Shown here: piece by piece, positions 1-7,582 of the stretch
How positions within the stretch are numbered: position 1 is the stretch's first letter
Layout: each line of letters opens with the position of its first letter
NCBI GenBank assembly: GCA_045590415.1
Contig: JAZNRA010000031.1
Location: 1-22,560 of the forward strand
Source of the DNA: RGIG3009 sp045590415
Lineage (GTDB): Bacteria > Bacillota > Clostridia > Oscillospirales > Acutalibacteraceae
Length of the DNA: 22,560 nucleotides
Direction: 5' to 3'
Program-made: the position numbers and the translations under genes
Notes under the pieces: model-generated
Seen by the model: only the letters and a program-made list of their open reading frames with translations
The model's database searches: none
What the model was told of the DNA's origin: nothing

Positions 1-674
1 GTGTATTCGATCTTGGAAAAATGCGCGTGAAACGTTGCCGCACGCTCGGCACCCAGGTCGCCCAGCAAACGGTCGAGCACCGCCGCAAACGCCTCGCGGG
101 AATTAAGCCCTCCCTGCGTGCGGGAATTGAGATGCCCGAAATCAATGCAGGGCAAAAACCGTTCGTCCACCTTGCAGAATTCCAGCACCTCGTCAAGATC
201 ACCGAGCTGGTTGATCTTGCCCATGGTCTCAGGGCAAATGCGCACAGCGCACAACCCCTCTTCATCCAATGCCTGCTGAGCGCGACGCAAGGTTTCGGCG
301 GCAAGCACCGTGGCGTCTTTTCGCGACAAACCGCCCAAACCACCGGGATGCACCACGATACGCTCTCCGCCCATCGCGGTTACCGCTCTGGCACTTTCCA
401 AAATATAACGTATGGAATTGTCGCGTTTTTCCGCCTCCGCGGAGGCAAGCGAAATGAAATACGGTGCGTGCAGGGATAACTGAACGTCACAGCGTTCTGC
501 CGCCTCGCCCATTGCCTTGGCGGTATCCGTCGACACGCGCACCCCGCGCCCGCACTGATACTCGTACGCGGTCAGTCCCAAAGACTGTAACCAGAGGGGC
601 GCTTCTACCGTTGCTTTATGACCGGCGGCGTAAAACGAATCACTGTTTCCCGCAGGTCCGAACCGAGCGATCAT
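1..674 (-). CDS. nfo: AP endonuclease family 2 / endonuclease IV-like TIM-barrel protein (3' end cut by window edge)
   Basis: This gene runs off the left edge; 224 codons are present. Family members cleave DNA 5' of abasic sites during base-excision repair and use a trinuclear zinc centre. Metal ligands fall where the E. coli enzyme has them or nearly so: His69 (in SLHAPY), His109 (VHPGG), Glu149 (CPET), Asp178 and His181 (IDFGH), and His216 (FHAHFSK). The start ATG at 672-674 overlaps the yqeG stop as ATGA, so the two are probably translationally coupled. Several Clostridia carry this subfamily beside yqeG-type genes. It could be a TIM-barrel relative with another substrate, because the last ligands (Asp/His and Glu) lie beyond the window. 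The family call is firm; the exact enzyme is likely. Confidence 0.85.
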   Translation of the reverse strand, partial: MIARFGPAGNSDSFYAAGHKATVEAPLWLQSLGLTAYEYQCGRGVRVSTDTAKAMGEAAERCDVQLSLHAPYFISLASAEAEKRDNSIRYILESARAVTAMGGERIVVHPGGLGGLSRKDATVLAAETLRRAQQALDEEGLCAVRICPETMGKINQLGDLDEVLEFCKVDERFLPCIDFGHLNSRTQGGLNSREAFAAVLDRLLGDLGAERAATFHAHFSKIEY

Positions 675-1171
675 TCTCCCCGCCCCCTTCGATTCTCATA
701 GATCTTGCGTTCCCACCGCCGGCGAACCCGCAAAAACGGTTTATCGGTAGCGGGATCCATCGGCATCACCTGAAAGCAAGTGATGCCGTACAAATTAGCG
801 CCGAGAATATCGGTAAACACCTGGTCGCCGATGGCGGCACATTGCGCTTTCGGGAGCCCTAACCGCCGCACCCCGCGCCAAAACCCAAACGGCGACGGCT
901 TACAGGACAGTGATATATGCCGTAACCCGATTTTTTCGGCAAACGGCGCTACGCGCCACTCCCACGCGTTTGACACAACCGTCAATCGGATACCCGCTTC
1001 CTGCATGTGGGAAAGCCAGCGATGCACCTCGTCAGACAGCGCTTGACTGCCGTGGGTAGTCAGCGTGTTATCAACGTCGAGCAACAGCCCGCGCACGCCC
1101 AAGCGCTGCAGGTCATCCAAGGTAATATCGGTAATACGGTTTTTATAGAGTGTGGGGTAAAACAACGCCAT
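671..1171 (-). CDS. yqeG: YqeG-family HAD-superfamily phosphatase (subclass IIIA)
   Basis: This 166-residue protein is the normal length for YqeG. HAD motif I is DVDNT with Asp32 (nucleophile) and Asp34, motif II is Ser67-Asn68, the motif III lysine is Lys91 in CKPSPFGF, and motif IV is Gly115-Asp116 with a second Asp121. These make it a probably active phosphohydrolase; the physiological substrate is not established for the family. An AAAGGA ribosome-binding site lies 10-15 nt upstream of the ATG. The gene sits just after the rpsU terminator, with no room for a promoter in the 30 nt between the terminator and the start. Its stop overlaps the start of the endonuclease IV-like gene by 4 nt. 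In Bacillus yqeG heads the yqeH-aroE-yqeI-nadD-yqeK-rsfS group; here it is separated from the other members. Confidence 0.93.
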   Translation of the reverse strand: MALFYPTLYKNRITDITLDDLQRLGVRGLLLDVDNTLTTHGSQALSDEVHRWLSHMQEAGIRLTVVSNAWEWRVAPFAEKIGLRHISLSCKPSPFGFWRGVRRLGLPKAQCAAIGDQVFTDILGANLYGITCFQVMPMDPATDKPFLRVRRRWERKIYENRRGRGE

Positions 1172-1201
1172 AACAGCGACGATCCTTTCTCAAAAAACAA
1201 G

Positions 1202-1233
1202 AAAAAACGGGCAATTCCCATTGCCCGTTTTTT
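1202..1233 (-). terminator. Intrinsic terminator after rpsU (symmetrical, possibly bidirectional)
   Basis: The stem is AAAAAACGGGCAA (1202-1214) paired with TTGCCCGTTTTTT (1221-1233) around a 6-nt loop. On the minus strand it gives a GC-rich hairpin followed by six U, starting 3 nt after the rpsU stop. The sequence is symmetrical, so it would also terminate plus-strand transcription. It should insulate rpsU from yqeG, or allow only partial read-through. Confidence 0.9.
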
Positions 1234-1236
1234 GAA

Positions 1237-1413
1237 TCATTTGAACTTTCTTTTACGAGCGGCCTCGGACTTCTTCTTACGACGAACGGAAGGCTTTTCA
1301 TAATGCTCTCTTTTGCGGACCTCAGCAAGCACACCGGAACGCGCGCAAGACTTCTTCCATCTACGCAGAGCGCTGTCCAGAGATTCATTCTCTTTCACTT
1401 TGACTTCTGACAT
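1237..1413 (-). CDS. rpsU: 30S ribosomal protein S21
   Basis: This is a 58-residue S21, a basic protein of the 30S platform near the anti-Shine-Dalgarno region of 16S rRNA. It shows the family core SLDSALRRWKKSCARSG and the basic tail RRKKKSEAARKRKFK. The frame stays open upstream to a GTG at 1437, but the start MSEVKVKEN at 1411-1413 is chosen because it matches the family N-terminus. A very strong GGAGGGAGGG sequence also ends about 8 nt before it. It has its own promoter and a terminator right after the stop, so it is probably a mostly monocistronic transcript, although leuS read-through could also reach it. Confidence 0.97.
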   Translation of the reverse strand: MSEVKVKENESLDSALRRWKKSCARSGVLAEVRKREHYEKPSVRRKKKSEAARKRKFK

Positions 1414-1433
1414 TCTTATTCCCTCCCTCCGCT

Positions 1434-1466
1434 TCACCAGCAGGGGTAATTCTCATAGTGACCCAT
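1434..1466 (-). other. Possible 10-codon upstream ORF in the rpsU leader
   Basis: The ORF reads MGHYENYPCW then TGA. It starts about 10 nt after the predicted transcription start, and its stop lies immediately before the rpsU ribosome-binding site. No Shine-Dalgarno sequence precedes it. It may be chance; it is recorded because its position would suit a leader peptide. Confidence 0.2.
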
Positions 1467-1472
1467 AGTGAC
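1454..1472 (-). repeat. Short direct repeat in the rpsU leader
   Basis: CATAGTGAC (plus strand) occurs twice, at 1454-1462 and 1464-1472, offset by 10 bp (about one helical turn). It lies just downstream of the predicted rpsU transcription start. It could be an operator or an RNA element in the 5' leader, or chance. Confidence 0.4.
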
Positions 1473-1481
1473 ACTGTTTGT

Positions 1482-1510
1482 AGTATACAACAGAAAACCA
1501 CCATCGTCAA
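1482..1510 (-). promoter_or_regulatory. SigA-type promoter of rpsU
   Basis: On the minus strand TTGACG (1505-1510) and TATACT (1482-1487) are separated by exactly 17 bp, with a T-rich spacer. It lies in the 112-nt gap between the leuS stop and the rpsU start. Transcription should begin near 1475, giving a leader of about 60 nt. No terminator separates it from leuS. Confidence 0.88.
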
Positions 1511-1525
1511 GTGCTTTTTTCAAAT

Positions 1526-3940
1526 TTACTTCACAACGATATTCACAAGCTTTTGCGGCACGTACAGTTCCTTCACGATCTGCTTACCCGCGATCTCAGC
1601 CGCGATCCGCTCGTCGGCCTTTGCCTGAGCCAGCACCGCGGGAGCGTCGTCCTGCATACCCACCGTGATACGGGTACGGATCTTTCCGTTTACCTGTACC
1701 GCGATCTCCACTGTATCGGCGGTGCACTTGTTTGGATCGTAGGTCGGCCACGGGGTATATGCGAGCTCCTCGGCATGTCCCAGCTGCTCCCACAACTCCT
1801 CGGTCATGTGCGGCGCAAACGGATTGAGCAGCTGCACCAAGATCGCATATTCCGCACGGTTGGGACCGCCGATATCCGTCATCTCGTTGAGCAGCGCCAT
1901 CATCGCGGCGATTGCCGTATTGAACTTCAGATTCTCAATGTCCTCGCCGACCTTGCGGATGGTACGGTTGATCGCGATCTCCAACTCGGGACGAACGGTG
2001 TCACCCTCCACGAGCGATTCCGACAACGCCCACACTCTTTCCAGAAAACGGTGGGCACCGCGAATGCTCGCGCTGGACCACGGAGCGGCTTTTTCAAAGT
2101 CGCCGATAAACATCTCGTAAACGCGCAACGTATCCGCACCGAACTCTGCCACGATATCGTCGGGGTTGACCACGTTGCCGCGCGATTTCGACATTTTCTC
2201 GCCGTTTTCGCCCAGGATCATGCCGTGGCTGGTACGCTTTGCATACGGCTCGGCGGTAGGTACCACGCCGATGTCGTACAGGAACTTATGCCAGAAACGG
2301 CTGTACAGCAAGTGCAGGGTAGTATGCTCCATGCCGCCGTTATACCAGTTGACGGGCGTCCAGTATTCGAGCGCTTCCTTGGAAGCGAGTGCCTCGTCGT
2401 TGTGCGGATCGCAATACCGCAGGAAATACCACGAAGAGCCCGCCCACTGCGGCATGGTATCCGTCTCGCGCTTGGCGGGCGCGCCGCATTTGGGACAGGT
2501 GGTGTTCACCCACGAATCGATCGCCGCCAGCGGGGATTCACCGTTGTCGGTGGGCTCGTAGCTGTCCACCATCGGCAAACGGATCGGCAGCTGTTCCTCG
2601 GGAACGGCAACCTGACCGCAATGCGGGCAATGCACGATCGGAATCGGCTCGCCCCAATAACGCTGACGGGAGAACACCCAGTCGCGCAGCTTATAATTGA
2701 CCTTCTGCTCACCGATCCCCTCTTTTGTGAGGTGCTCAATGATGGCCTTTTTCGCTTCCTCGACCGATAACCCATCCAGAAAACCGGAATTCACCATCGT
2801 GCCGGTGGCACAGTCGGTAAACGCTTCCTTCTGAACGTCGCCGCCCTTGACGACTTCGATGATCGGCAGATCAAATTTCTTGGCGAACTCCCAGTCGCGC
2901 GTATCGTGCGCGGGAACCGCCATGATCGCACCGGTACCGTAGGACACCAGCACGTAATCGGAAATAAAGATCGGGATCTCGCGGCCGTTGACGGGGTTGA
3001 TGGCAACCACACCGTCGAGCCGCACACCGCTCTTGTCTTTGGCGACCTCGGTACGCTCAAAATCGGACTTGCGCGCCGCCGCCTCCTGGTATGCGCGGAT
3101 CGCCTCCACGTTCTTCAATTTACCCGCTTCGATCCACGTCTCTAAGAGCGGATGCTCGGGCGATACCACCATGTATGTAGCACCGAACAATGTGTCGGGG
3201 CGGGTGGTATATACCACGACCGGCTCACCGGCGGTCGTCTTAAAGGTGACCTGTGCACCGGTGGAACGGCCGATCCAGTTGATCTGCTGTGCACGCACGC
3301 GATCCGGATAGTTGACGAGCTCCAGATCGTCGATCAGACGCTGTGCGTACGCGGTGATCTTGAGCATCCATTGACTCTTGACCTTGCGCACAACTTCGCC
3401 GCCGCAACGCTCGCACACGCCGCCGACGACCTCCTCGTTCGCGAGCACGCACTTGCAGGAAGTACACCAGTTGACCGCCATTTCCTTTTTGTAGGCTAAA
3501 CCCTGCTTAAACAATTGTAAGAAGATCCATTGCGTCCATTTGTAATACGCAGGATCGGTCGTATTGATCTCTCTGGTCCAGTCAAAGGACAAACCAAGCC
3601 CTTGCAACTGCGATTTGAAACGCGCCACATTCTTCTCGGTCACGATTTCGGGATGAATGTGGTTTTTGATGGCATAATTCTCGGTCGGCAGACCGAACGC
3701 ATCCCACCCCATGGGGTACAGCACGTTATACCCCTGCATACGGCGCTTACGCGCCACCACGTCCAACGCGGTATACGAACGAGGATGTCCGACGTGTAAT
3801 CCCTGTCCCGACGGATACGGGAACTCTACCAGCGCAAAATACGCGGGCTTATCCGTCTTGTTCGACGCGGCAAAGGTATTTTCCGTTTGCCATTTGGTCT
3901 GCCATTTTTTCTCAATGGCGGCAAAATCAAATTTTCTCAT
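1526..3940 (-). CDS. leuS: Leucyl-tRNA synthetase
   Basis: This is an 804-residue class Ia synthetase that charges tRNA-Leu, of normal bacterial length. The HIGH-type motif is HVGH at residues 49-52 and KMSKS is at 582-586, followed by the Arg-Gly-Asn of the family. A Cys-rich zinc ribbon (CTSCKC...CERCG) lies near residue 160-180 and a second cysteine-pair region lies near 445-500. The threonine-rich editing-domain motif TTRPDT is in the CP1 insert, so leucine proofreading should be intact. The start ATG overlaps the rsfS stop as ATGA and is preceded by GGAGGATGAGGAG, a strong ribosome-binding site. It is the last gene of the long operon, and no hairpin terminator is visible after its stop. 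Confidence 0.98.
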   Translation of the reverse strand: MRKFDFAAIEKKWQTKWQTENTFAASNKTDKPAYFALVEFPYPSGQGLHVGHPRSYTALDVVARKRRMQGYNVLYPMGWDAFGLPTENYAIKNHIHPEIVTEKNVARFKSQLQGLGLSFDWTREINTTDPAYYKWTQWIFLQLFKQGLAYKKEMAVNWCTSCKCVLANEEVVGGVCERCGGEVVRKVKSQWMLKITAYAQRLIDDLELVNYPDRVRAQQINWIGRSTGAQVTFKTTAGEPVVVYTTRPDTLFGATYMVVSPEHPLLETWIEAGKLKNVEAIRAYQEAAARKSDFERTEVAKDKSGVRLDGVVAINPVNGREIPIFISDYVLVSYGTGAIMAVPAHDTRDWEFAKKFDLPIIEVVKGGDVQKEAFTDCATGTMVNSGFLDGLSVEEAKKAIIEHLTKEGIGEQKVNYKLRDWVFSRQRYWGEPIPIVHCPHCGQVAVPEEQLPIRLPMVDSYEPTDNGESPLAAIDSWVNTTCPKCGAPAKRETDTMPQWAGSSWYFLRYCDPHNDEALASKEALEYWTPVNWYNGGMEHTTLHLLYSRFWHKFLYDIGVVPTAEPYAKRTSHGMILGENGEKMSKSRGNVVNPDDIVAEFGADTLRVYEMFIGDFEKAAPWSSASIRGAHRFLERVWALSESLVEGDTVRPELEIAINRTIRKVGEDIENLKFNTAIAAMMALLNEMTDIGGPNRAEYAILVQLLNPFAPHMTEELWEQLGHAEELAYTPWPTYDPNKCTADTVEIAVQVNGKIRTRITVGMQDDAPAVLAQAKADERIAAEIAGKQIVKELYVPQKLVNIVVK

Positions 3941-4302
3941 GACTCCTCATCCTCCAAAAACATTGCGGGATCCAGCGGTCGGGCATCCTGCCACAACCGT
4001 TCCAGATCGTAAAATTCACGGGCACTGTCCAAAAAGATATGCACGACGACGGTGCCGTAATCCAACAGCGTCCACAACAGCGTCTGGTATCCTTCCACGC
4101 GTGGCGACGGTACGTTCAGCCGACCGAGATCGGTATCCACGTAATCCGTCAGCGCGCGCACGCCGGTGGTGCTGGTGGCAGAGGCAACGATGAAATAATC
4201 CGCCAGTGAGGTGACCCCGCCGACTTCAAGCACACAAATATCCTGCGCCTTGTGCGTGTCCAACGATCGCACGATCGCTTTCACGAGTTCTATTGATTCC
4301 AT
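3937..4302 (-). CDS. rsfS: Ribosomal silencing factor RsfS
   Basis: The 121-residue protein belongs to the RsfS/Iojap/YbeB family. These proteins bind ribosomal protein uL14 on the 50S subunit and block 30S joining when nutrients are scarce. Family-typical stretches include KAQDICVLEV, the Asp-Tyr-Phe-Ile-Val segment, and YGTVVVHIFLDSAREFYDLE with the Trp that follows. It sits two genes downstream of nadD-yqeK, matching the Bacillus order nadD-yqeK-rsfS (yqeL), but here an LCP gene is inserted between them. It overlaps leuS by 4 nt and follows the LCP gene after 18 nt. Confidence 0.96.
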   Translation of the reverse strand: MESIELVKAIVRSLDTHKAQDICVLEVGGVTSLADYFIVASATSTTGVRALTDYVDTDLGRLNVPSPRVEGYQTLLWTLLDYGTVVVHIFLDSAREFYDLERLWQDARPLDPAMFLEDEES

Positions 4303-4320
4303 AATATCGTATCGACTCCG

Positions 4321-5493
4321 TTATTCTTCGTCTTCTTCCTTAATACCGCTTTGCTCCACGGCAATCTGATCCATTGTTTGCAATTTTGTATCCGAAGTGC
4401 CGCCCGCGGCAATCTCGGCGACCTGCACGTACGCTTCGGTGATCTCCTCACCGTACGGGTTAAAATACGTGTTCAGCACCTCAATAAGCGGCTGGCGTTG
4501 CACGCTGTAGTACGAAACGCCCTCTAAGGTCGCCGCCTGACCGGGAATGATCATCGCGGTAATATTCTCAGCGGGAATCTTCTGCCAATTCTTTATGATC
4601 TCCAGCATTTCGTCGTTATCGGTTCGGGTGCGGAACGGTGTGGACCCCTGCATAACCGGCAACAGAGAATCCTCCGTAAGCTGCTCTTCCGTCTGCAAGC
4701 ACAAGCGTTGGAACAGCGCAAAGAACACGCGGCGTTGCCGCTCGATGCGCTTAAGATCGGCTTCGACGGTGTCCCCGCCCATCGTGATATATGCGAGCGC
4801 GCCCGCGCCGTCCAAGGTCTTGACACCGGCACTGAACGGGATCTCGCCAAGCGTCACCGCCTCGGGAAGGTTCACGTCCAATCCACCGAGCAGATCCACC
4901 AACTTCACAAACGCTTCCTGCGGGATCATGAAATAGCCGTCCACCGGCAACGCATACTGCTCGTTAAAGATAGAGATCAGGTTGTACGAAGCCGAACCGA
5001 CCTTTTGCGATACGGTGTGTCCCTGCTCCTTACACTCCTCGATCTGTGCTTTGTAAATGCGCTTTCCTTCAAAATCGCACCAATCCAGCGGTGCCGGATT
5101 TCCCCACACGTTACCCGCCTTTTTCTCGATCCACAGCTCACTGTCGCCAAGATACGTTGCCTGCGGGATCTCCAGCACGTTCAAGGTCTTTTGCTTTTTA
5201 TCATGGCATAGTAAAAACAGCGACGAGGTCGGCGAGGTCTCCTCCTCACCGAGCAAGCCCACTACGTAGTATGCCACTTTCTTTTGCAACGATGCCGGCG
5301 TGGTATCGTAGGCATTGACATCTGATTCCGAACCGTCCTTGCGGCCCGCATTTTTAATCGCGTTGACCAGCACGATGCCGAAAATCACAAGCAGCACGCA
5401 CGAAACCGCCACGGTAACTACCAAAAGGCGCTTGCCGCGAAGCTTGAACTTCTGTTTTTTGCCGGTTGTTTTTTTGCGTCTGTCCTTAGCCAT
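4321..5493 (-). CDS. LytR-CpsA-Psr (LCP) family cell-wall protein, divergent
   Basis: From the chosen start the protein has 390 residues: a basic cytoplasmic tail (1-21), one membrane helix (about 22-43) and an extracellular LCP-like domain to about residue 265, then a C-terminal extension ending in an acidic tail. LCP enzymes transfer undecaprenyl-linked polymers such as teichoic acids to peptidoglycan. The late family motif is clear (LDGAGALAYI and RIERQRR, 249-255). The early catalytic motif, normally Pro-Arg-Asp-Thr, reads IPQATYL at 109-115, so activity is uncertain. The frame opens earlier at a TTG (5533-5535). The ATG at 5491-5493 is preferred because AAAGGA lies upstream and the MAKDRRKK start overlaps the nadD-yqeK stop by 8 nt. 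It may be a non-catalytic anchor or regulator. Confidence 0.8.
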   Translation of the reverse strand: MAKDRRKKTTGKKQKFKLRGKRLLVVTVAVSCVLLVIFGIVLVNAIKNAGRKDGSESDVNAYDTTPASLQKKVAYYVVGLLGEEETSPTSSLFLLCHDKKQKTLNVLEIPQATYLGDSELWIEKKAGNVWGNPAPLDWCDFEGKRIYKAQIEECKEQGHTVSQKVGSASYNLISIFNEQYALPVDGYFMIPQEAFVKLVDLLGGLDVNLPEAVTLGEIPFSAGVKTLDGAGALAYITMGGDTVEADLKRIERQRRVFFALFQRLCLQTEEQLTEDSLLPVMQGSTPFRTRTDNDEMLEIIKNWQKIPAENITAMIIPGQAATLEGVSYYSVQRQPLIEVLNTYFNPYGEEITEAYVQVAEIAAGGTSDTKLQTMDQIAVEQSGIKEEDEE

Positions 5494-6682
5494 TCGTATC
5501 GCCAGTCCTTTCCGTAATCTCTTTATAGCAAGCAAGCGTATCCGGATGCACCGGCCGCCCTTGCTCCTTCAGATCGTCGATCGTATACGCCACCGCATAC
5601 CGCATGGCGGCATCAAGATCGCGTTCCGTTAATTCACGCATCACGTCCACATCGGGATAATCGCGATCGGCAGAGGTAAAATCCGCCAGATACAACACCG
5701 TTTCCAAGAGAGACATTCCCGCTCTGGCGGTGGTGTGATACCGCACTGCCTTTAAAATTTCCTCGTCGGTAATACCGAGAACCCGCTCTAAAAATACCGC
5801 CCCCGCGTGGGCATGCCACAGTTTCGGTGCCTTTTCTTCCACGGCGTCTAACAGTATACCAAAGTCTTTGAAAATTTGCAACTGGGAATCGCCGTCAGTA
5901 TCCTTTAAAATATCGTGTAACAATCCCGCGACCCGTGCTTTTTCGGGGTCGGCACCGTATTTTTTCGCCAAACACTCCGCCTGCTTTGCCACCGCTAACG
6001 AATGCTCAAAGCGACGCGGTGTCAATCGCCCACGGATAATATCCACGTACTGTTCTTCCTTGTTCAAATACTGACGATTTTCGGTATACAGTTGATGTGC
6101 TTCAATGTATGCCGCCACCTCGGGGGAGATCATATCGTGCGGCATCTCGCCGTTTTTCAACCGTTCACGCACTTCGGTCGACGACCAGGCGGGCACGGTA
6201 AACTCCGCCACCACGCACCGCGCTCCCGACGCCTCCAACCGTTTGGCGTGCTCGCGCAAGCAGGCGGCATCGGCAGCGTCACGCGGGGCAGCACAGATCG
6301 TTGCCAGCCGCGCAATATCCGCAAAGCGATACCAGGTGCTCACTGTCAAAAACATATCCGCCCCCGTCAGCAGGAAAAGCTCCGCATCCGGATACTGCCG
6401 CTGCAGCTGCTCCAACGTTACCACGGTAAAGCTTGCTCCGCGGCGGTTGATCTCCAGGTCGGATACCGCCAGTTCCCCATACGGCGCGCACGCCAAACGG
6501 CACATGGCAAGCCGATCGACGGCGGGTGCCATGTCGCTTTTAAGCTTGTGCGGCGGTATAAAGGTCGGCATCACCACGACCTTATCCAACGACAGCAACG
6601 CGGCAAATTCGCGTGCCAGCTCAACGTGTCCGTTATGGATCGGGTCAAAGGTACCGCCGAACAGAGCAATTCGTTTGGGCAT
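5486..6682 (-). CDS. nadD: Fused nicotinate-nucleotide adenylyltransferase (NadD) and YqeK HD-domain Ap4A hydrolase
   Basis: One 398-residue frame carries two enzymes. Residues 1-200 are NadD, which makes deamido-NAD from nicotinate mononucleotide and ATP. It has GGTFDPIHNGH at 9-19 and the SSTEVR adenylyl-binding motif at 167-172. Residues about 212-395 are YqeK, an HD-superfamily protein that splits diadenosine tetraphosphate symmetrically. The metal ligands are His227, His256-Asp257, a His in the WHAHAG segment (290-292), His316 and Asp334. A short linker near residues 200-212 joins them. In Bacillus these are two adjacent genes, and fusions are known in other Bacillota. The ATG is preceded by GGAAGGA; the gene follows yhbY by 2 nt and overlaps the LCP gene by 8 nt. 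Confidence 0.95.
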   Translation of the reverse strand: MPKRIALFGGTFDPIHNGHVELAREFAALLSLDKVVVMPTFIPPHKLKSDMAPAVDRLAMCRLACAPYGELAVSDLEINRRGASFTVVTLEQLQRQYPDAELFLLTGADMFLTVSTWYRFADIARLATICAAPRDAADAACLREHAKRLEASGARCVVAEFTVPAWSSTEVRERLKNGEMPHDMISPEVAAYIEAHQLYTENRQYLNKEEQYVDIIRGRLTPRRFEHSLAVAKQAECLAKKYGADPEKARVAGLLHDILKDTDGDSQLQIFKDFGILLDAVEEKAPKLWHAHAGAVFLERVLGITDEEILKAVRYHTTARAGMSLLETVLYLADFTSADRDYPDVDVMRELTERDLDAAMRYAVAYTIDDLKEQGRPVHPDTLACYKEITERTGDTNG

Positions 6683-6684
6683 GA

Positions 6685-6984
6685 TTAGTTCCTTCCTTTA
6701 GGCAGTACGATCTTCGGTTCGTCGTTATTACGGCGATACAGCACGAACACACGGCCGATCACCTGCACCACCTCGGCACCGACGGCGGCGGCAACGGCCT
6801 CTGCCGCTTCTCTGGCGGTTTCGGGCGCGGTTTCCAGCACCTTGCCCTTAATAAGCTCACGGGCGGTCAATGCATCATCCGCCTGCTTGCAAATGGTATC
6901 TGAAACGCCGCCTTTGCCGACGTGCACGATGGCCTCAAGCGGGTTTGCAAGCGAGCGCAGATACGCGCGTTGTTTACTGGTCAT
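6685..6984 (-). CDS. yhbY: YhbY/YqeI-family CRM-domain RNA-binding protein
   Basis: The 99-residue protein is a single CRM domain. It starts MTSKQRAYLR and contains the GxxG-type loop GKGGV (23-27), the AREL(I)K segment after the helix, and the end motif VIGRVFVLYR. Members associate with pre-50S ribosomal particles and are thought to help ribosome assembly. The start ATG has AAAGGAG about 10 nt upstream and lies inside the rdgB 3' end (11-nt overlap). The nadD-yqeK fusion follows after 2 nt. This yqeI-nadD-yqeK adjacency is conserved in Bacillus. Confidence 0.94.
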   Translation of the reverse strand: MTSKQRAYLRSLANPLEAIVHVGKGGVSDTICKQADDALTARELIKGKVLETAPETAREAAEAVAAAVGAEVVQVIGRVFVLYRRNNDEPKIVLPKGRN

Positions 6985-7576
6985 TTTTCAATTCTCCTTT
7001 AAGAATATCACGAAACGCCCGCAGCGCGTTGCCGCGGTGGCTGATAGCATCTTTTTCGTCGGCGGTCATTTCGGCAACCGTTTTATCCCCTATCAAGAAC
7101 AGCGGATCGTAGCCGAACCCGCCCTCGCCGCGTTCGGCGGCAGCGATCACGCCGTGCATCTCACCCTCTGCCGTGATGGGCGCACGTCCGTCCGGAAACA
7201 CGCAGCAAATCGCACACGCATAATGAGCGGTGCGTTTGTCGATCGGCACACCGTCGAGCTCGGAAAGCAATAAACGGTTGCGTCCTTTATCGTCGAGTCC
7301 CTCGCCGCCGTAACGGGCGGAATACACACCGGGCGCACCGTTTAACGCGTCCACCACGATACCGGAATCGTCTGCAATCGCCGGCAATCCCGTCACCTCG
7401 CAGGCAGATGCCGCTTTCAAGTACGCGTTCTCGGCAAAGGTAGTACCGGTCTCGTCTACCTCGGGCAATTCAATGCCGAGATCGCGATCGGTCACCGCCT
7501 CAATGCCGAGCGGCTCTAAAATACGGGACATTTCAATAATTTTATCCTTGTTGTGTGTCGCCATGATATAGCGCAT
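6974..7576 (-). CDS. rdgB: XTP/dITP diphosphatase (RdgB/HAM1 family)
   Basis: The 200-residue enzyme hydrolyses dITP, ITP and XTP to monophosphates and so keeps deaminated purines out of nucleic acids. Family marks are ATHNKDK near the N-terminus (substrate loop), TFAENAYLKA (47-56), the catalytic IADDSG with Asp69/Asp70, YSARYGG, and GFGYDPLF followed by a SHRGNALRAF segment. The first ATG is kept because GGAGGA, embedded in the last codons of ftsY, lies 9-10 nt upstream. A second ATG four codons later is less likely. The gene is 6 nt after ftsY and overlaps yhbY by 11 nt. Confidence 0.97.
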   Translation of the reverse strand: MRYIMATHNKDKIIEMSRILEPLGIEAVTDRDLGIELPEVDETGTTFAENAYLKAASACEVTGLPAIADDSGIVVDALNGAPGVYSARYGGEGLDDKGRNRLLLSELDGVPIDKRTAHYACAICCVFPDGRAPITAEGEMHGVIAAAERGEGGFGYDPLFLIGDKTVAEMTADEKDAISHRGNALRAFRDILKGELKNDQ

Positions 7577-7582
7577 ATATGT

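Noticed and set aside
1143..1388. 81-codon minus-strand frame overlapping rpsU
   Set aside because: It is in another frame over S21 codons and runs through the terminator; rpsU is certain.
1511..2770. 419-codon plus-strand open frame
   Set aside because: It lies fully antisense to leuS, has no recognisable domain, and is rich in His/Arg as expected for the shadow of a G+C-biased gene.
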